In this document: positions 1-6,400 of the stretch, piece after piece
How the letters are laid out: each line of letters begins with the position of its first letter
Numbering within the stretch: position 1 is the stretch's first letter
Origin: JAVBSX01 sp031549145
Lineage (GTDB): Bacteria > Planctomycetota > Planctomycetia > Pirellulales > Thermoguttaceae
Reading direction: 5' to 3'
Length of the DNA: 8,565 bases
Assembly (NCBI GenBank): GCA_031549145.1
Contig: JAVBQI010000126.1
Span: forward strand, 1 to 8,565
Translations under genes and position numbers: made by a program
Notes under the pieces: model-generated
The model's database searches: none
What the model was told of the DNA's origin: nothing
What the model saw: the letters and a program-made list of their open reading frames with translations, nothing else

Positions 1-852
1 GTCGATTCGCGCCGCCTCCAGGGCGAGGACCGTCGCCTCAAGCTCATCGGCGTAAGTCCGCAGGACTTCCCGCGAACGCTGGTTCGTCGCGAAAATCGAT
101 GTCGCCGCGAAAAACAGGAGCAACAGGACGGCAACGGAAACTTTGGGCCAGCGTTTGGCCAACCCGATCCGTGCGTACCAATCCCGCCCGTAAAAATCGA
201 CCCCCAACATCGCATCGACCCGTCCTTCGCGATCGTGCAGCGGCACGCAGGCGGTCATCCAATAACCGTATTCGTCCTTGGTCGGAAAGTCCGTAACGGC
301 TTCTTTCCCTTCCAGGGCTTTGTTGATTTCCGGGGCGTCATCGGTATAGGGAAATCCGATCGGCAGGCCCGCCCATTCCTCTTCCCCTTCGTAAACGCCG
401 TTATGATCCAAATCGATGGCCGGAACGACGACGAACTCCACTCCGCCATTTTCCCCGATTCGCATGGTGTAGATCGAGGCCATCAGCGTGTTGCCCGTTT
501 CCCAGTCGAGAAAGTATTTTTTCGCGCTCAGGTAGGTCGGATCATCGGGGGGCGTTCCGATACGTATCGTCTCATGCCCCATTTTTTCCGTCGCCAAGGC
601 ATAGGCTCTCGCGAGATTGTTGAGATAAGCTTTGAGAAAGTCGCGTTCCGTGTGATCGACGGAGACGATCAGCCAGGTTCCGCTGCCCAGAAGGACGAGG
701 AAAATCGCCCAGACGCAAAGATTGAATTTGGCGCCGCGACCGCTCAAGGCCAACCAGAACGAGAATCCGACCATGCACACGAAAGCGACCGCGACGAGAA
801 TCAGAATGTCGAGGCTTTCGTACAGATAATGAGTGAGATACTCGTAGTTCAT
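1..852 (-). CDS. Membrane sensor protein, N-terminal part (likely sensor kinase or other signalling protein), truncated by window edge
   Basis: The frame is open from an ATG at 852 to the left edge: 284 codons with no stop, so the C-terminus is missing. Hydrophobic segments lie at about residues 14-36 and 45-65. A polar, presumably extracytoplasmic domain follows (about 66-235), then a third membrane segment (about 237-256) and a charged, probably helical stretch where the window ends. The outer domain ends in a G-V-D-F...D-W pattern (residues 217-225) typical of PDC/Cache-like sensor domains. It also holds an EF-hand-like loop with D147, D149, N151, G152 and E158. This layout is common in sensor histidine kinases and diguanylate cyclases; which output domain follows cannot be seen. 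Upstream of the ATG is only a weak GGTAGG seven bases away. It is divergent from the pseudopilin gene. Certain as a coding region, moderate as a sensor. Confidence 0.8.
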   Translation of the reverse strand, partial: MNYEYLTHYLYESLDILILVAVAFVCMVGFSFWLALSGRGAKFNLCVWAIFLVLLGSGTWLIVSVDHTERDFLKAYLNNLARAYALATEKMGHETIRIGTPPDDPTYLSAKKYFLDWETGNTLMASIYTMRIGENGGVEFVVVPAIDLDHNGVYEGEEEWAGLPIGFPYTDDAPEINKALEGKEAVTDFPTKDEYGYWMTACVPLHDREGRVDAMLGVDFYGRDWYARIGLAKRWPKVSVAVLLLLFFAATSIFATNQRSREVLRTYADELEATVLALEAARID

Positions 853-1004
853 AAAAAAACCTACCGGCCCGATTTAGTACCTGCCCGATTTTTTCGTTTC
901 AAGAACATCGTAACGGAAAACAAAAATATTATCCTATCAGAAACAGCACTAAAAAACAGGGGCCGTGATTCTTTTTCAGACTTTCGCCGCTTACAATAAC
1001 GGTA

Positions 1005-1034
1005 CCGCACTTCGCGACCACAGGTCGCGGCTCT
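1005..1034 (-). repeat. Short palindromic repeat, copy 1 of a hairpin family
   Basis: The stem CGCGACC (1013-1019) pairs perfectly with GGTCGCG (1023-1029) across a three-base loop. Read on the minus strand it begins GAGCCGCGACCTG and resembles the copies at 6078-6110 and 6401-6434. Relative to copy 2, one stem pair is swapped from C-G to G-C, so pairing is kept. It lies in the leader of the pseudopilin gene and is not followed by a T-run, so it does not look like a terminator. Confidence 0.65.
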
Positions 1035-1056
1035 CTGTCCTCTCTCCTCTGTCCTC
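1033..1056 (+). repeat. Pyrimidine heptamer tandem repeat
   Basis: Three consecutive 7-base units, CTCTGTC, CTCTCTC and CTCTGTC, are followed by a partial CTC. The tract ends nine bases before the ATG of the pseudopilin gene, where a ribosome binding site would normally lie, and it contains no purine-rich Shine-Dalgarno. Whether it affects translation is unknown. Confidence 0.6.
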
Positions 1057-1064
1057 AAACCAAA

Positions 1065-1895
1065 ATGTCTCCTTCCCGATCGAAGCCGGGTTTCACGCTG
1101 ATGGAAGTGATGATCGTTCTCGCGATCATCGTGATCCTCGCTTCGGCCTCGCTCCCGCTGTTGAACCATTCGCTGGTTAATTTTCGGCTTCGTAAATCGG
1201 CGGACATTCTCCGTTCGGAATGGACCGAACTGCGAATCAAGGCGATGGAAGTGGGGCAGATATTCTGTTTTCGCGGCATGATCGGCGGGAACCGCATCCT
1301 GATCGACCGGGTGTTGGACGTGCATTTCGCGGCGGCAATGCGAATGACCGACGAGACGCGGCATTCCCGGCGAGAGGCGGCCGAGGGGACGCCGGAATTT
1401 TATGAGAGGGACCAATTCGAGGCGGGAGGCTTTACCGGCGAGGAGGAGGATTTCATTTTGCGTGACCCTTCGTCCGCATCCGAGGCGACGGGCGCCCGGA
1501 TCATCATTTTGCCCGAGGGGGTTTTCTTTTCCGACGCTTTGGCCGTGCCGGACGAAAGGGCGGCCTATTACCTTGGCTTTACGGTCGGGGACGAAGAGAA
1601 CGGCGTTCAGGAGGACCCGGTCGCCAATCGCGACACGCGGTTCGGGGAAACCAAATCGCGAAACGGCATCACCTGGTCGGCCCCGGTCTTTTTTTTCCCG
1701 GACGGCACGACTTCGACGGCGGCCGCCCTGTTGAAAAACGGTACAGGCCGTTGCCTTGAGGTCCGCTTGCGAGGGCTGACGGGGACGACGAGCATCGGCG
1801 AGATCACCTATCCGGATCAATATACCGGCGAGTTGGATTCGGGGACCCTCGGCCTTTCCGCCGAAGAACTGACCGCGATCGGCAACGGGCAATGA
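1065..1895 (+). CDS. Type II secretion/type IV pilus-like pseudopilin (GspH/FimT-like)
   Basis: This 276-residue protein starts with a class III (prepilin) signal: a short basic leader of nine residues ending in G9, then F10-T-L-M-E14. Cleavage would fall between G9 and F10, leaving N-methylated Phe at position 1 and the conserved Glu at +5. The hydrophobic helix covers about residues 10-32, which would anchor the pseudopilin in the inner membrane before assembly. The rest is a polar globular domain with no family motif I can name. It is longer than GspH of proteobacteria (about 170-190), with acidic stretches around 110-150 and 190-210. No prepilin peptidase, ATPase or secretin gene is nearby, so its machinery must be encoded elsewhere. 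The ATG at 1065 is the only start that puts the leader in the right form; it has no Shine-Dalgarno. The gene stands alone, divergent from the sensor gene and convergent with the RarD gene. Confidence 0.88.
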   Translation: MSPSRSKPGFTLMEVMIVLAIIVILASASLPLLNHSLVNFRLRKSADILRSEWTELRIKAMEVGQIFCFRGMIGGNRILIDRVLDVHFAAAMRMTDETRHSRREAAEGTPEFYERDQFEAGGFTGEEEDFILRDPSSASEATGARIIILPEGVFFSDALAVPDERAAYYLGFTVGDEENGVQEDPVANRDTRFGETKSRNGITWSAPVFFFPDGTTSTAAALLKNGTGRCLEVRLRGLTGTTSIGEITYPDQYTGELDSGTLGLSAEELTAIGNGQ

Positions 1896-1907
1896 GGCGA
1901 GCGGCCG

Positions 1908-1946
1908 CTTAGCAGCTTAGCAAATCGTGTTTTCCAAGCTGCTAAG
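1908..1946. terminator. Inverted repeat at convergent gene ends
   Basis: An 11-base perfect inverted repeat, CTTAGCAGCTT (1908-1918) with AAGCTGCTAAG (1936-1946), has a 17-base loop. It starts 12 bases after the pseudopilin stop codon. Neither side is followed at once by a T-run, so it is at best a weak or factor-assisted terminator. Confidence 0.45.
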
Positions 1947-1955
1947 GACCTATAA

Positions 1956-2005
1956 CAAAACAACATTTACAATCGTTTTTTTGTGTCCTTGTAAAGATTG
2001 TTTTG
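1956..2005. terminator. AT-rich imperfect inverted repeat between convergent genes
   Basis: A 17-base arm at 1956-1972 pairs with 1989-2005 at 15 of 17 positions around a loop that contains seven T residues. It is a second stem in the 127-base junction between the two convergent genes and could serve transcription arrest from either side. The stem is AT-rich, so its stability is modest. Confidence 0.4.
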
Positions 2006-2008
2006 ATA

Positions 2009-2022
2009 CGGCTGCTGAGCCG
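2009..2022 (-). terminator. Small hairpin directly after the RarD stop codon
   Basis: CGGCT (2009-2013) pairs with AGCCG (2018-2022) around a four-base loop, immediately downstream of the stop codon on the minus strand. No T-run follows, so a terminator role is only possible in combination with the next stem. Confidence 0.3.
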
Positions 2023-2913
2023 CTAATCGGTCCCGACCGTTTTTTCTTTTGTCGCCCGGATCGTGTCGACGCTGAACAGGATGAGCGTCAACCAGATCAA
2101 GCCGAAGCAGACCCATTGGGAGAAAAGCATCGTTTCCCCGAACGCGTAAACCGCGCAAAGAAACTGCCCGGTCGGCGTCAGGTATTGAACCAAGCCGAGC
2201 GTCGAGAATTTCAACCGCGTCGCCGCCCCGCCGAAAAGGAGAAGCGGAATCACCGTGATCAGACCGCTCGAAATCAGCCAGAATTTTTCGGTCGGCGTGT
2301 AATGCCAACACTCGAACAACGAGCCGTTGTAATACAAATACGCGAGGGAGACCGGGAACATGAAAATCGTTTCGATCGTCAAAGCGGTGAGCGAATCCGC
2401 CGGATTCGAACGCCGGACCAACCCGTAACAGGAAAACGTCGCTCCGAGAAACAGTGCCCAGTACGGGATTTGTCCGACTTCCCAGGCGAAGATGACGACC
2501 GCGAAAATCGCGATGAGAATGCAGGCCCATTGCATTTTCCGGAAACGTTCACCGAGGAGAAGGCCGCCGACCAGCACGTTCAACAGCGGGTTGATGTAAT
2601 AGGCCAAACTCGATTGCAACGTTTGGTTCGAACTGACAACGTAAACAAATGCTCCCCAGTTGATAAAAACCAGAAACGAGCTGAGCCCGAGGAAACCGAC
2701 GCTGCGCCAATTCGTCAACTTTTGGAGAACGATCTTGCCGCGGCCGAGAAAAAGCATGATCGGCAGGATCGCCAGGCATGCGCTGATCGAACGGAAGGCG
2801 AGCACCGCAATCGGGTCGATCGCCTTCAGTTGGTAAATGAAAAGCGGAAACGCTCCCCACAAACCGTAAGCGCTAACGCCAAAAAGGAGTCCTTTCGTGT
2901 TCCGGGAGATCAT
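2023..2913 (-). CDS. rarD: RarD-type EamA (DMT superfamily) inner-membrane transporter
   Basis: From the ATG at 2913 this is a 296-residue protein with about ten hydrophobic helices, the same length as E. coli RarD. Family blocks are clear: N-T-K-G then a first helix with the A-Y-G-L-W-G motif (15-20), I-N-W (84-86), a long conserved block ending in L-G-E-R-F-R-K-M-Q-W (120-129), Y-G-L-V-R (163-167), A-A-T-R-L-K-F-S-T-L-G (230-240) and Q-Y-L-T-P-T (243-248). RarD proteins are drug/metabolite exporters of uncertain substrate; the E. coli name comes from a proposed chloramphenicol resistance role. An upstream in-frame ATG at 2988 would add 25 residues and overlap the preceding gene by 25 bases. 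I prefer 2913 because the family begins there, although no Shine-Dalgarno precedes it. It starts 50 bases after the secreted TIM-barrel-like gene and may be read through from it. Confidence 0.93.
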   Translation of the reverse strand: MISRNTKGLLFGVSAYGLWGAFPLFIYQLKAIDPIAVLAFRSISACLAILPIMLFLGRGKIVLQKLTNWRSVGFLGLSSFLVFINWGAFVYVVSSNQTLQSSLAYYINPLLNVLVGGLLLGERFRKMQWACILIAIFAVVIFAWEVGQIPYWALFLGATFSCYGLVRRSNPADSLTALTIETIFMFPVSLAYLYYNGSLFECWHYTPTEKFWLISSGLITVIPLLLFGGAATRLKFSTLGLVQYLTPTGQFLCAVYAFGETMLFSQWVCFGLIWLTLILFSVDTIRATKEKTVGTD

Positions 2914-2963
2914 GTGGGGAAGGCTTAGTATTTGAAATGATATTAACGAAAATGTCCAACCCC

Positions 2964-5114
2964 TCATTTCGCGTCGAATTCCGACCAAACGACGCGGGAG
3001 CGACCGAGCAGGTCGGTCGTCGCCGCCCGCAAACGGTAATGTCCGGGCTGCGAAACGGGCACTTTCGCCTCAAGCGTTGCCCGTCCGTCCGCCGAAGGGC
3101 CTTCGACGAGCCGGCCGGAGAACGTGCGGTAATCTTCCTCGTTCGGACCGTACAGTTCCCACAAGACCATCACGTTCGGATACACCCCTCGACGGTCCGT
3201 TCCGGTCGTGTAATAGATCGGAGCCGACCCTTCCTTGAGATGGGCTCGTGCCGTCAACACGAACGGCGCAACATCTTCCGTCGGAGAAATGTCGACGATC
3301 AATTCCGGGGCATCACCGGCCGCCCGTTCGGAGATGCGGGGTCCGGGAAGCGTCGTCTTTTGCCCGCCCGCGATCACTTCGACTTGACCGTCCTCGCGGA
3401 TTCGCACGATTTCCGAGTATCCGTCCAATTTGAGGCCGTCCAAATCCCAAAGCAAATCAAACGGGACACCAAGTCGCAGGCAGCGCTCAATTTCCGTAAA
3501 AAAGTTCCCCATCACCTGTCGGTATTGGACGCCGAACCGGTTCTCGCGTTCGAGGTTCAATTCCCCCAAGCCCCAGAGGTTGCCGCGACCGGTATGCGTG
3601 TGCCCCAAATCATAGCCGGGCGGCAGGAGGATCACGGTTTCGCCGAGATTTTTCAGCCGCTCCAAATTTCGCTCCGGACGCTCTTGAACGTGATTCCGGA
3701 GATGCCGCGTTAAGGCGAGGTATTCGTTGCGCGGAACGCAAGCACTTTGGTAATTGTCCCAGAAGTAAAAGTGTGTCGCCCCAAGGTCGTAGGCGTGTGT
3801 CAACAACCAGGGAGCATCGGCACGGTCGACGGCCCCATAAATGCTGACCCCCCAACCCTTGCCGGAAACCCGGGCGGCCCCGCGCAAGAAGCCGAAGATC
3901 ACATCGGCGAAATGGGCGGGGTTTTCCGGAGAAAGTTGACAACCGTAACTCATATTCCATTCCGGAAGAGTACGCATTGAACCGATCCGGCCCGGCGGTT
4001 CGAACACAAACGCTTGCGGCCCGAATTCCGGTTCCGCCGTCAACTCCCAAGCGGCCGCCGGGACGATCGTCTCCCAAATGTAAAGATTCCGTTGCGGGAG
4101 AGTCAAGGAACCGAGATCGATATCCGACCGGGCCTGCAACCCTTTCTGCAAAACGAACGGCGGCCCTTCCGTCGCCGAGCGGTGATAATGCCGCTTAAAC
4201 TCTTCCAAAACGACTTGGGGTGTGATCGTCTTGCGAAAATCGGGCTCCTTTTCCAAACGGGGCCGAATGTCGTAATCGCGGGTCGAAACGCCCGGCTCGT
4301 CGAAAAAGATCACCGACCCGAGATAATTGCTCCGGAAAAGCGCTTCCGGAAACGTGATCTCGCTCCCGCCCGATCCCCAATAAAAGACAGACTCTTCTTG
4401 AATCCAACCGGCTTGTTCTGCGTCGACCCGCAGGCAGTTTAAACCGGCCCGGATCATCTCCTCATAATTTTCGCGGGTGAGCCGCACCATTTCGTAATCG
4501 GAGCCGTCGTACCGCCGGGTGTCGTCTTTCGTTCGCGAGTTGCTCGGAACGCCGATCCGGACTTCCGGCTGCAGCCGGATCGTTTTGATTTCCCCGGGGA
4601 AGACAAAGGGAGTATCCCTTTCCGTCGTTTCCAAGGTATAAGTCTGCCCCAACCATTCCGCCCTCGCGGGCAGAGCGTTTTGTTCGGGGTTTGTCCCAAG
4701 CGGTCGCGGCCAAAGGTTTTCCGCGCTCACGATTTCAGGTAAGATCGCCTTGCCCGAGCGGAGATGCGAGTATTCCAAGGGAACGGCATCGGCTTCCTGA
4801 AAGAGATAACGACCCACCTCCGTTCGGGGCGGAAATTCGCAACCTTGTAGCCGAAGTGTAAACGTTGGACCGCTCTCCTTTTCGGCGGACAGGACGTACC
4901 AACGGCTTTCGCTCCCGTCAACGGTTTCGACCGGCCCGAACGTCAACGCGAACCGCGTTACGGTATTGCCGGGCAACCCTTCCCGTTCGAGACGGTAAAC
5001 GGCCCGGGTCCCCGGCGCGGCCTTAAACCCGACGGCCTCCGCATGAGCCGGAAGCGACAGAAAAAAGAATGCAAAGACGAAAAGACCGATTGAAATGGAA
5101 AACGGGGGTCGCAT
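2964..5114 (-). CDS. Large secreted protein, probable TIM-barrel glycoside hydrolase-like enzyme, function unknown
   Basis: From the ATG at 5114 the product is 716 residues. It opens with a Sec signal peptide: a short leader, a strongly hydrophobic core (9-22) and an A-H-A cleavage site near residue 25. The 5156 ATG would add 14 residues before it, so I chose 5114, which has GGAAA about 11 bases upstream. Residues 26-180 look like a beta-rich N-terminal domain. Residues 185-475 look like a barrel: R-I-G-V-P (186-190), an A-G-L-N-C-L-R-V strand (223-230), a strand ending F-F-D-E-P-G (270-275), F-V-F-E-P-P (369-374) and a strand T-H-F-Y-F-W-D-N-Y (447-455). E273 and E372 are plausible catalytic acids; this is inference. 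Residues 490-560 resemble the middle domain of GH42-type enzymes, and about 603-716 look Ig-like. I do not recognise a named family. Its neighbours are a DUF1080 gene upstream and rarD 50 bases downstream. Confidence 0.75.
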   Translation of the reverse strand: MRPPFSISIGLFVFAFFFLSLPAHAEAVGFKAAPGTRAVYRLEREGLPGNTVTRFALTFGPVETVDGSESRWYVLSAEKESGPTFTLRLQGCEFPPRTEVGRYLFQEADAVPLEYSHLRSGKAILPEIVSAENLWPRPLGTNPEQNALPARAEWLGQTYTLETTERDTPFVFPGEIKTIRLQPEVRIGVPSNSRTKDDTRRYDGSDYEMVRLTRENYEEMIRAGLNCLRVDAEQAGWIQEESVFYWGSGGSEITFPEALFRSNYLGSVIFFDEPGVSTRDYDIRPRLEKEPDFRKTITPQVVLEEFKRHYHRSATEGPPFVLQKGLQARSDIDLGSLTLPQRNLYIWETIVPAAAWELTAEPEFGPQAFVFEPPGRIGSMRTLPEWNMSYGCQLSPENPAHFADVIFGFLRGAARVSGKGWGVSIYGAVDRADAPWLLTHAYDLGATHFYFWDNYQSACVPRNEYLALTRHLRNHVQERPERNLERLKNLGETVILLPPGYDLGHTHTGRGNLWGLGELNLERENRFGVQYRQVMGNFFTEIERCLRLGVPFDLLWDLDGLKLDGYSEIVRIREDGQVEVIAGGQKTTLPGPRISERAAGDAPELIVDISPTEDVAPFVLTARAHLKEGSAPIYYTTGTDRRGVYPNVMVLWELYGPNEEDYRTFSGRLVEGPSADGRATLEAKVPVSQPGHYRLRAATTDLLGRSRVVWSEFDAK

Positions 5115-5163
5115 GAGAATTATTTCCGAGAGCGTTAAAATGCAGCGCAGCATCATTCCGAAT

Positions 5164-5257
5164 AACAGCCGGAAAGGAGCCGTACCCGGCGCATTGACGG
5201 TGTGTGGGCATTCAATCTCAACACACCGTCAATGCGCTGCGCTCCTTTCCGGCTGTT
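5164..5257. repeat. Long interrupted palindrome between the DUF1080 gene and the secreted TIM-barrel-like gene
   Basis: Two perfect 17-base stem blocks are stacked: 5164-5180 with 5241-5257, and 5189-5205 with 5221-5237. Between them is an asymmetric interruption of eight bases on the left (5181-5188) and three on the right (5238-5240). The loop is 15 bases (5206-5220). As RNA or extruded DNA this would be very stable. It starts 50 bases upstream of the preferred start codon of the secreted protein gene and 34 bases after the DUF1080 stop. There is no T-run after it on either strand. It may be a miniature mobile or REP-like element, or an mRNA-stabilising leader or terminator structure. Confidence 0.85.
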
Positions 5258-5261
5258 GTCG

Positions 5262-5280
5262 CCCGGCCTTTATTGCCGGG
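5262..5280 (-). terminator. Small hairpin just downstream of the DUF1080 stop
   Basis: CCCGGC (5262-5267) pairs with GCCGGG (5275-5280) around a seven-base loop, ten bases beyond the DUF1080 stop codon on the minus strand. No T-run follows, so this is a weak candidate terminator, perhaps acting with the long palindrome that comes next. Confidence 0.35.
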
Positions 5281-5290
5281 GCAAATCCCG

Positions 5291-6049
5291 TCAGTTGCCT
5301 CGTTCGCGACGTTGGCCTGCCCGTTCGGAGGCTTCGCGCAGCATCTTGTATTCGGAGTCGCTTTTAATCTCGCAAATCCGGATGTTGCGGAACGCGACCG
5401 GATCGTGATGCCCAAGAAATCCGACCAGGCCCTTTTCGTTGAAAACGTGCTCGGGATGATCGGTGTCGAGGGATTTTTTCTTTCCTTCGACGAACTCGGT
5501 CATGTCCGTATCGACGATGATCTGGCCGTTGCAAACGACGCGGATGTTGTTTTTGTAAACGATGATGTCTTCGCGATTCCAATCCCCGACGGGCCGCAGC
5601 GAGCCTTGTTTCGCCGGGACGAAACGATACACCGAACCGTGAAACTGGTACGGGAGCAGGGTTTTGTATTGCTCGGCCGTATCGTCGAGAATCTGAATCT
5701 CGTAACCGTCGTAAGCGGCGTTGGCGTCGAGTTTCGTGCGAATGCCGACCCCGTTATTCCCGGCCGGGGGGAGTTTGAATTCGAAACGGAAGACGAAATT
5801 CTCATACTCTTTTTTCGTCATGAGATTTTTTCCTTCGCAGACGATCGTTCCGTCGACGACCTTGTAATTCTCGACATCTCCTTGCCAAATGTCTTTGTCG
5901 ACGGTTTTGCCGTCGAAAAGAAGTTGGAAACCGATGTTTTTTTCCGTTTTCGAAAGCGTGTTCGGCTCCCGCCGTTGACGTCCCTCTTGAGCTGAGACAA
6001 AAGAAACGACAAGCAACAAAAGCATCGAAAGGCAGCAGATTTTTTTCAT
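5291..6049 (-). CDS. Secreted DUF1080 (3-keto-disaccharide hydrolase domain) protein
   Basis: The 252-residue product has a signal peptide (basic start, hydrophobic core 5-18, likely cleavage after V-S-A at 20) and then one DUF1080 domain. Recognisable blocks are G-F-Q-L-L-F-D-G-K (40-48) with W55, G-N-N-G-V-G-I-R (97-104), G-Y-E-I-Q-I-L-D-D (115-123), V-G-D-W-N (154-158), and near the end G-L-V-G-F-L-G-H...V-A-F-R-N-I-R-I (207-225). The fold is a concanavalin-like beta sandwich. Family members, abundant in Planctomycetota and Verrucomicrobiota, include enzymes that cleave 3-keto-glycosides; the substrate here is unknown. The C-terminal 20 residues are charged (E-R-A-G-Q-R-R-E-R) and lie beyond the domain. 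The frame continues upstream to 6199, but that extension runs through the repeat region, and only the 6049 ATG gives a signal peptide. There is no Shine-Dalgarno. Confidence 0.93.
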   Translation of the reverse strand: MKKICCLSMLLLLVVSFVSAQEGRQRREPNTLSKTEKNIGFQLLFDGKTVDKDIWQGDVENYKVVDGTIVCEGKNLMTKKEYENFVFRFEFKLPPAGNNGVGIRTKLDANAAYDGYEIQILDDTAEQYKTLLPYQFHGSVYRFVPAKQGSLRPVGDWNREDIIVYKNNIRVVCNGQIIVDTDMTEFVEGKKKSLDTDHPEHVFNEKGLVGFLGHHDPVAFRNIRICEIKSDSEYKMLREASERAGQRRERGN

Positions 6050-6077
6050 GGTTTTGATTTGTGTGGAATTAAACAAA

Positions 6078-6110
6078 AACGAGCCGGGACCTGCGGTCCC
6101 GACTGCCGGC
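6078..6110 (+). repeat. Short palindromic repeat, copy 2; also terminator-like on the minus strand
   Basis: The stem CGGGACC pairs with GGTCCCG around a three-base loop, followed by a conserved GACTGCCGG tail. An inverted near-copy lies at 6401-6434. Read on the minus strand the hairpin is followed four bases later by GTTTTTGTTT, which has the form of an intrinsic terminator. It ends only 28 bases upstream of the DUF1080 start codon. It could stop transcription arriving from the enolase-superfamily gene, or act as a leader structure. Confidence 0.65.
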
Positions 6111-6203
6111 AAAATAATAGCATAAAAAGAGTCGCGAGTTTCGTCGATATCCCAACGTCGTACAAAGTTCGGATAATGACCTTCGAGAAGGCAAAACAAT
6201 ATC

Positions 6204-6275
6204 CGTCATCCCCGCGCAGGCGGGGATCCAGAGATTACGCTTTCCCTCTGGACCCCCGCCTGCGCGGGGGTGACG
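6204..6275. repeat. Palindromic dispersed element of the common 'PRRRGS/DPRLRG' type
   Basis: The 30-base arms (6204-6233 and 6246-6275) match at 28 of 30 positions around a 12-base loop. At both differing positions one strand forms a G-U pair. The arm core CCCCGCGCAGGCGGGG is itself nearly palindromic. This is a widely dispersed intergenic repeat in many bacterial genomes, often mistaken for coding sequence. The arms AATGACCTT (6175-6183) and AAGGTCATT (6277-6285) bracket it. Confidence 0.85.
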
Positions 6276-6323
6276 CAAGGTCATTTCGTTACTTTATAAT
6301 AATTTACAGGCCGAGTACAAGGT

Positions 6324-6352
6324 CCGCAAGTTGCGCTGCGCTACACTTGCGG
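6324..6352. repeat. Hairpin inverted repeat
   Basis: CCGCAAGT (6324-6331) pairs perfectly with ACTTGCGG (6345-6352) across a 13-base loop. On the plus strand GGCTCATTTTTTG follows, giving it a terminator-like look in the plus direction, although no plus-strand gene ends here. It is probably another dispersed repeat unit. Confidence 0.55.
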
Positions 6353-6400
6353 CTCATTTTTTGTTTCGCCTTTTGAAAGAACGCAAATCGCGAAAATATG

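Larger units (their letters stand above)
853..1064. promoter_or_regulatory. Divergent intergenic region between sensor gene and pseudopilin gene
   Basis: This AT-rich gap must carry the promoters of both divergent genes. A possible -10 box for the leftward gene is GATAAT on the minus strand at 933-928, with only a T-run in the -35 position. A possible -10 for the rightward gene is TACAAT at 992-997, with a poor -35 about 17 bases upstream. Neither is convincing. The right half is occupied by a small hairpin repeat and a pyrimidine heptamer tract, both listed separately. Confidence 0.3.

Noticed and set aside
861..1892. Minus-strand open frame of 343 codons opposite the pseudopilin
   Set aside because: The plus strand has a precise prepilin signal at the start; the minus frame runs through the divergent promoter region and looks like random Arg-rich translation.
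1927..2928. Long plus-strand open frame of 333 codons opposite the RarD gene
   Set aside because: The product is charged, without helices or motifs, while the minus strand gives a textbook RarD with ten helices. It is a shadow frame caused by codon composition.
5164..5257. Integron attC site
   Set aside because: The long hairpin has unpaired bases as attC does, but the outer ends lack the GTTRRRY/RYYYAAC core (the right end reads GTTGTCG), and there is no integrase or cassette array.
6175..6285. Insertion sequence with terminal inverted repeats and a target-site duplication
   Set aside because: The 9-base flanks are inverted, not direct, so they are not a target duplication, and there is no transposase.
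6059..6376. Possible 105-residue plus-strand protein
   Set aside because: Its body is the translation of a dispersed palindrome (the P-R-R-R-G-S...D-P-R-L-R-G-G signature), a well-known false ORF.
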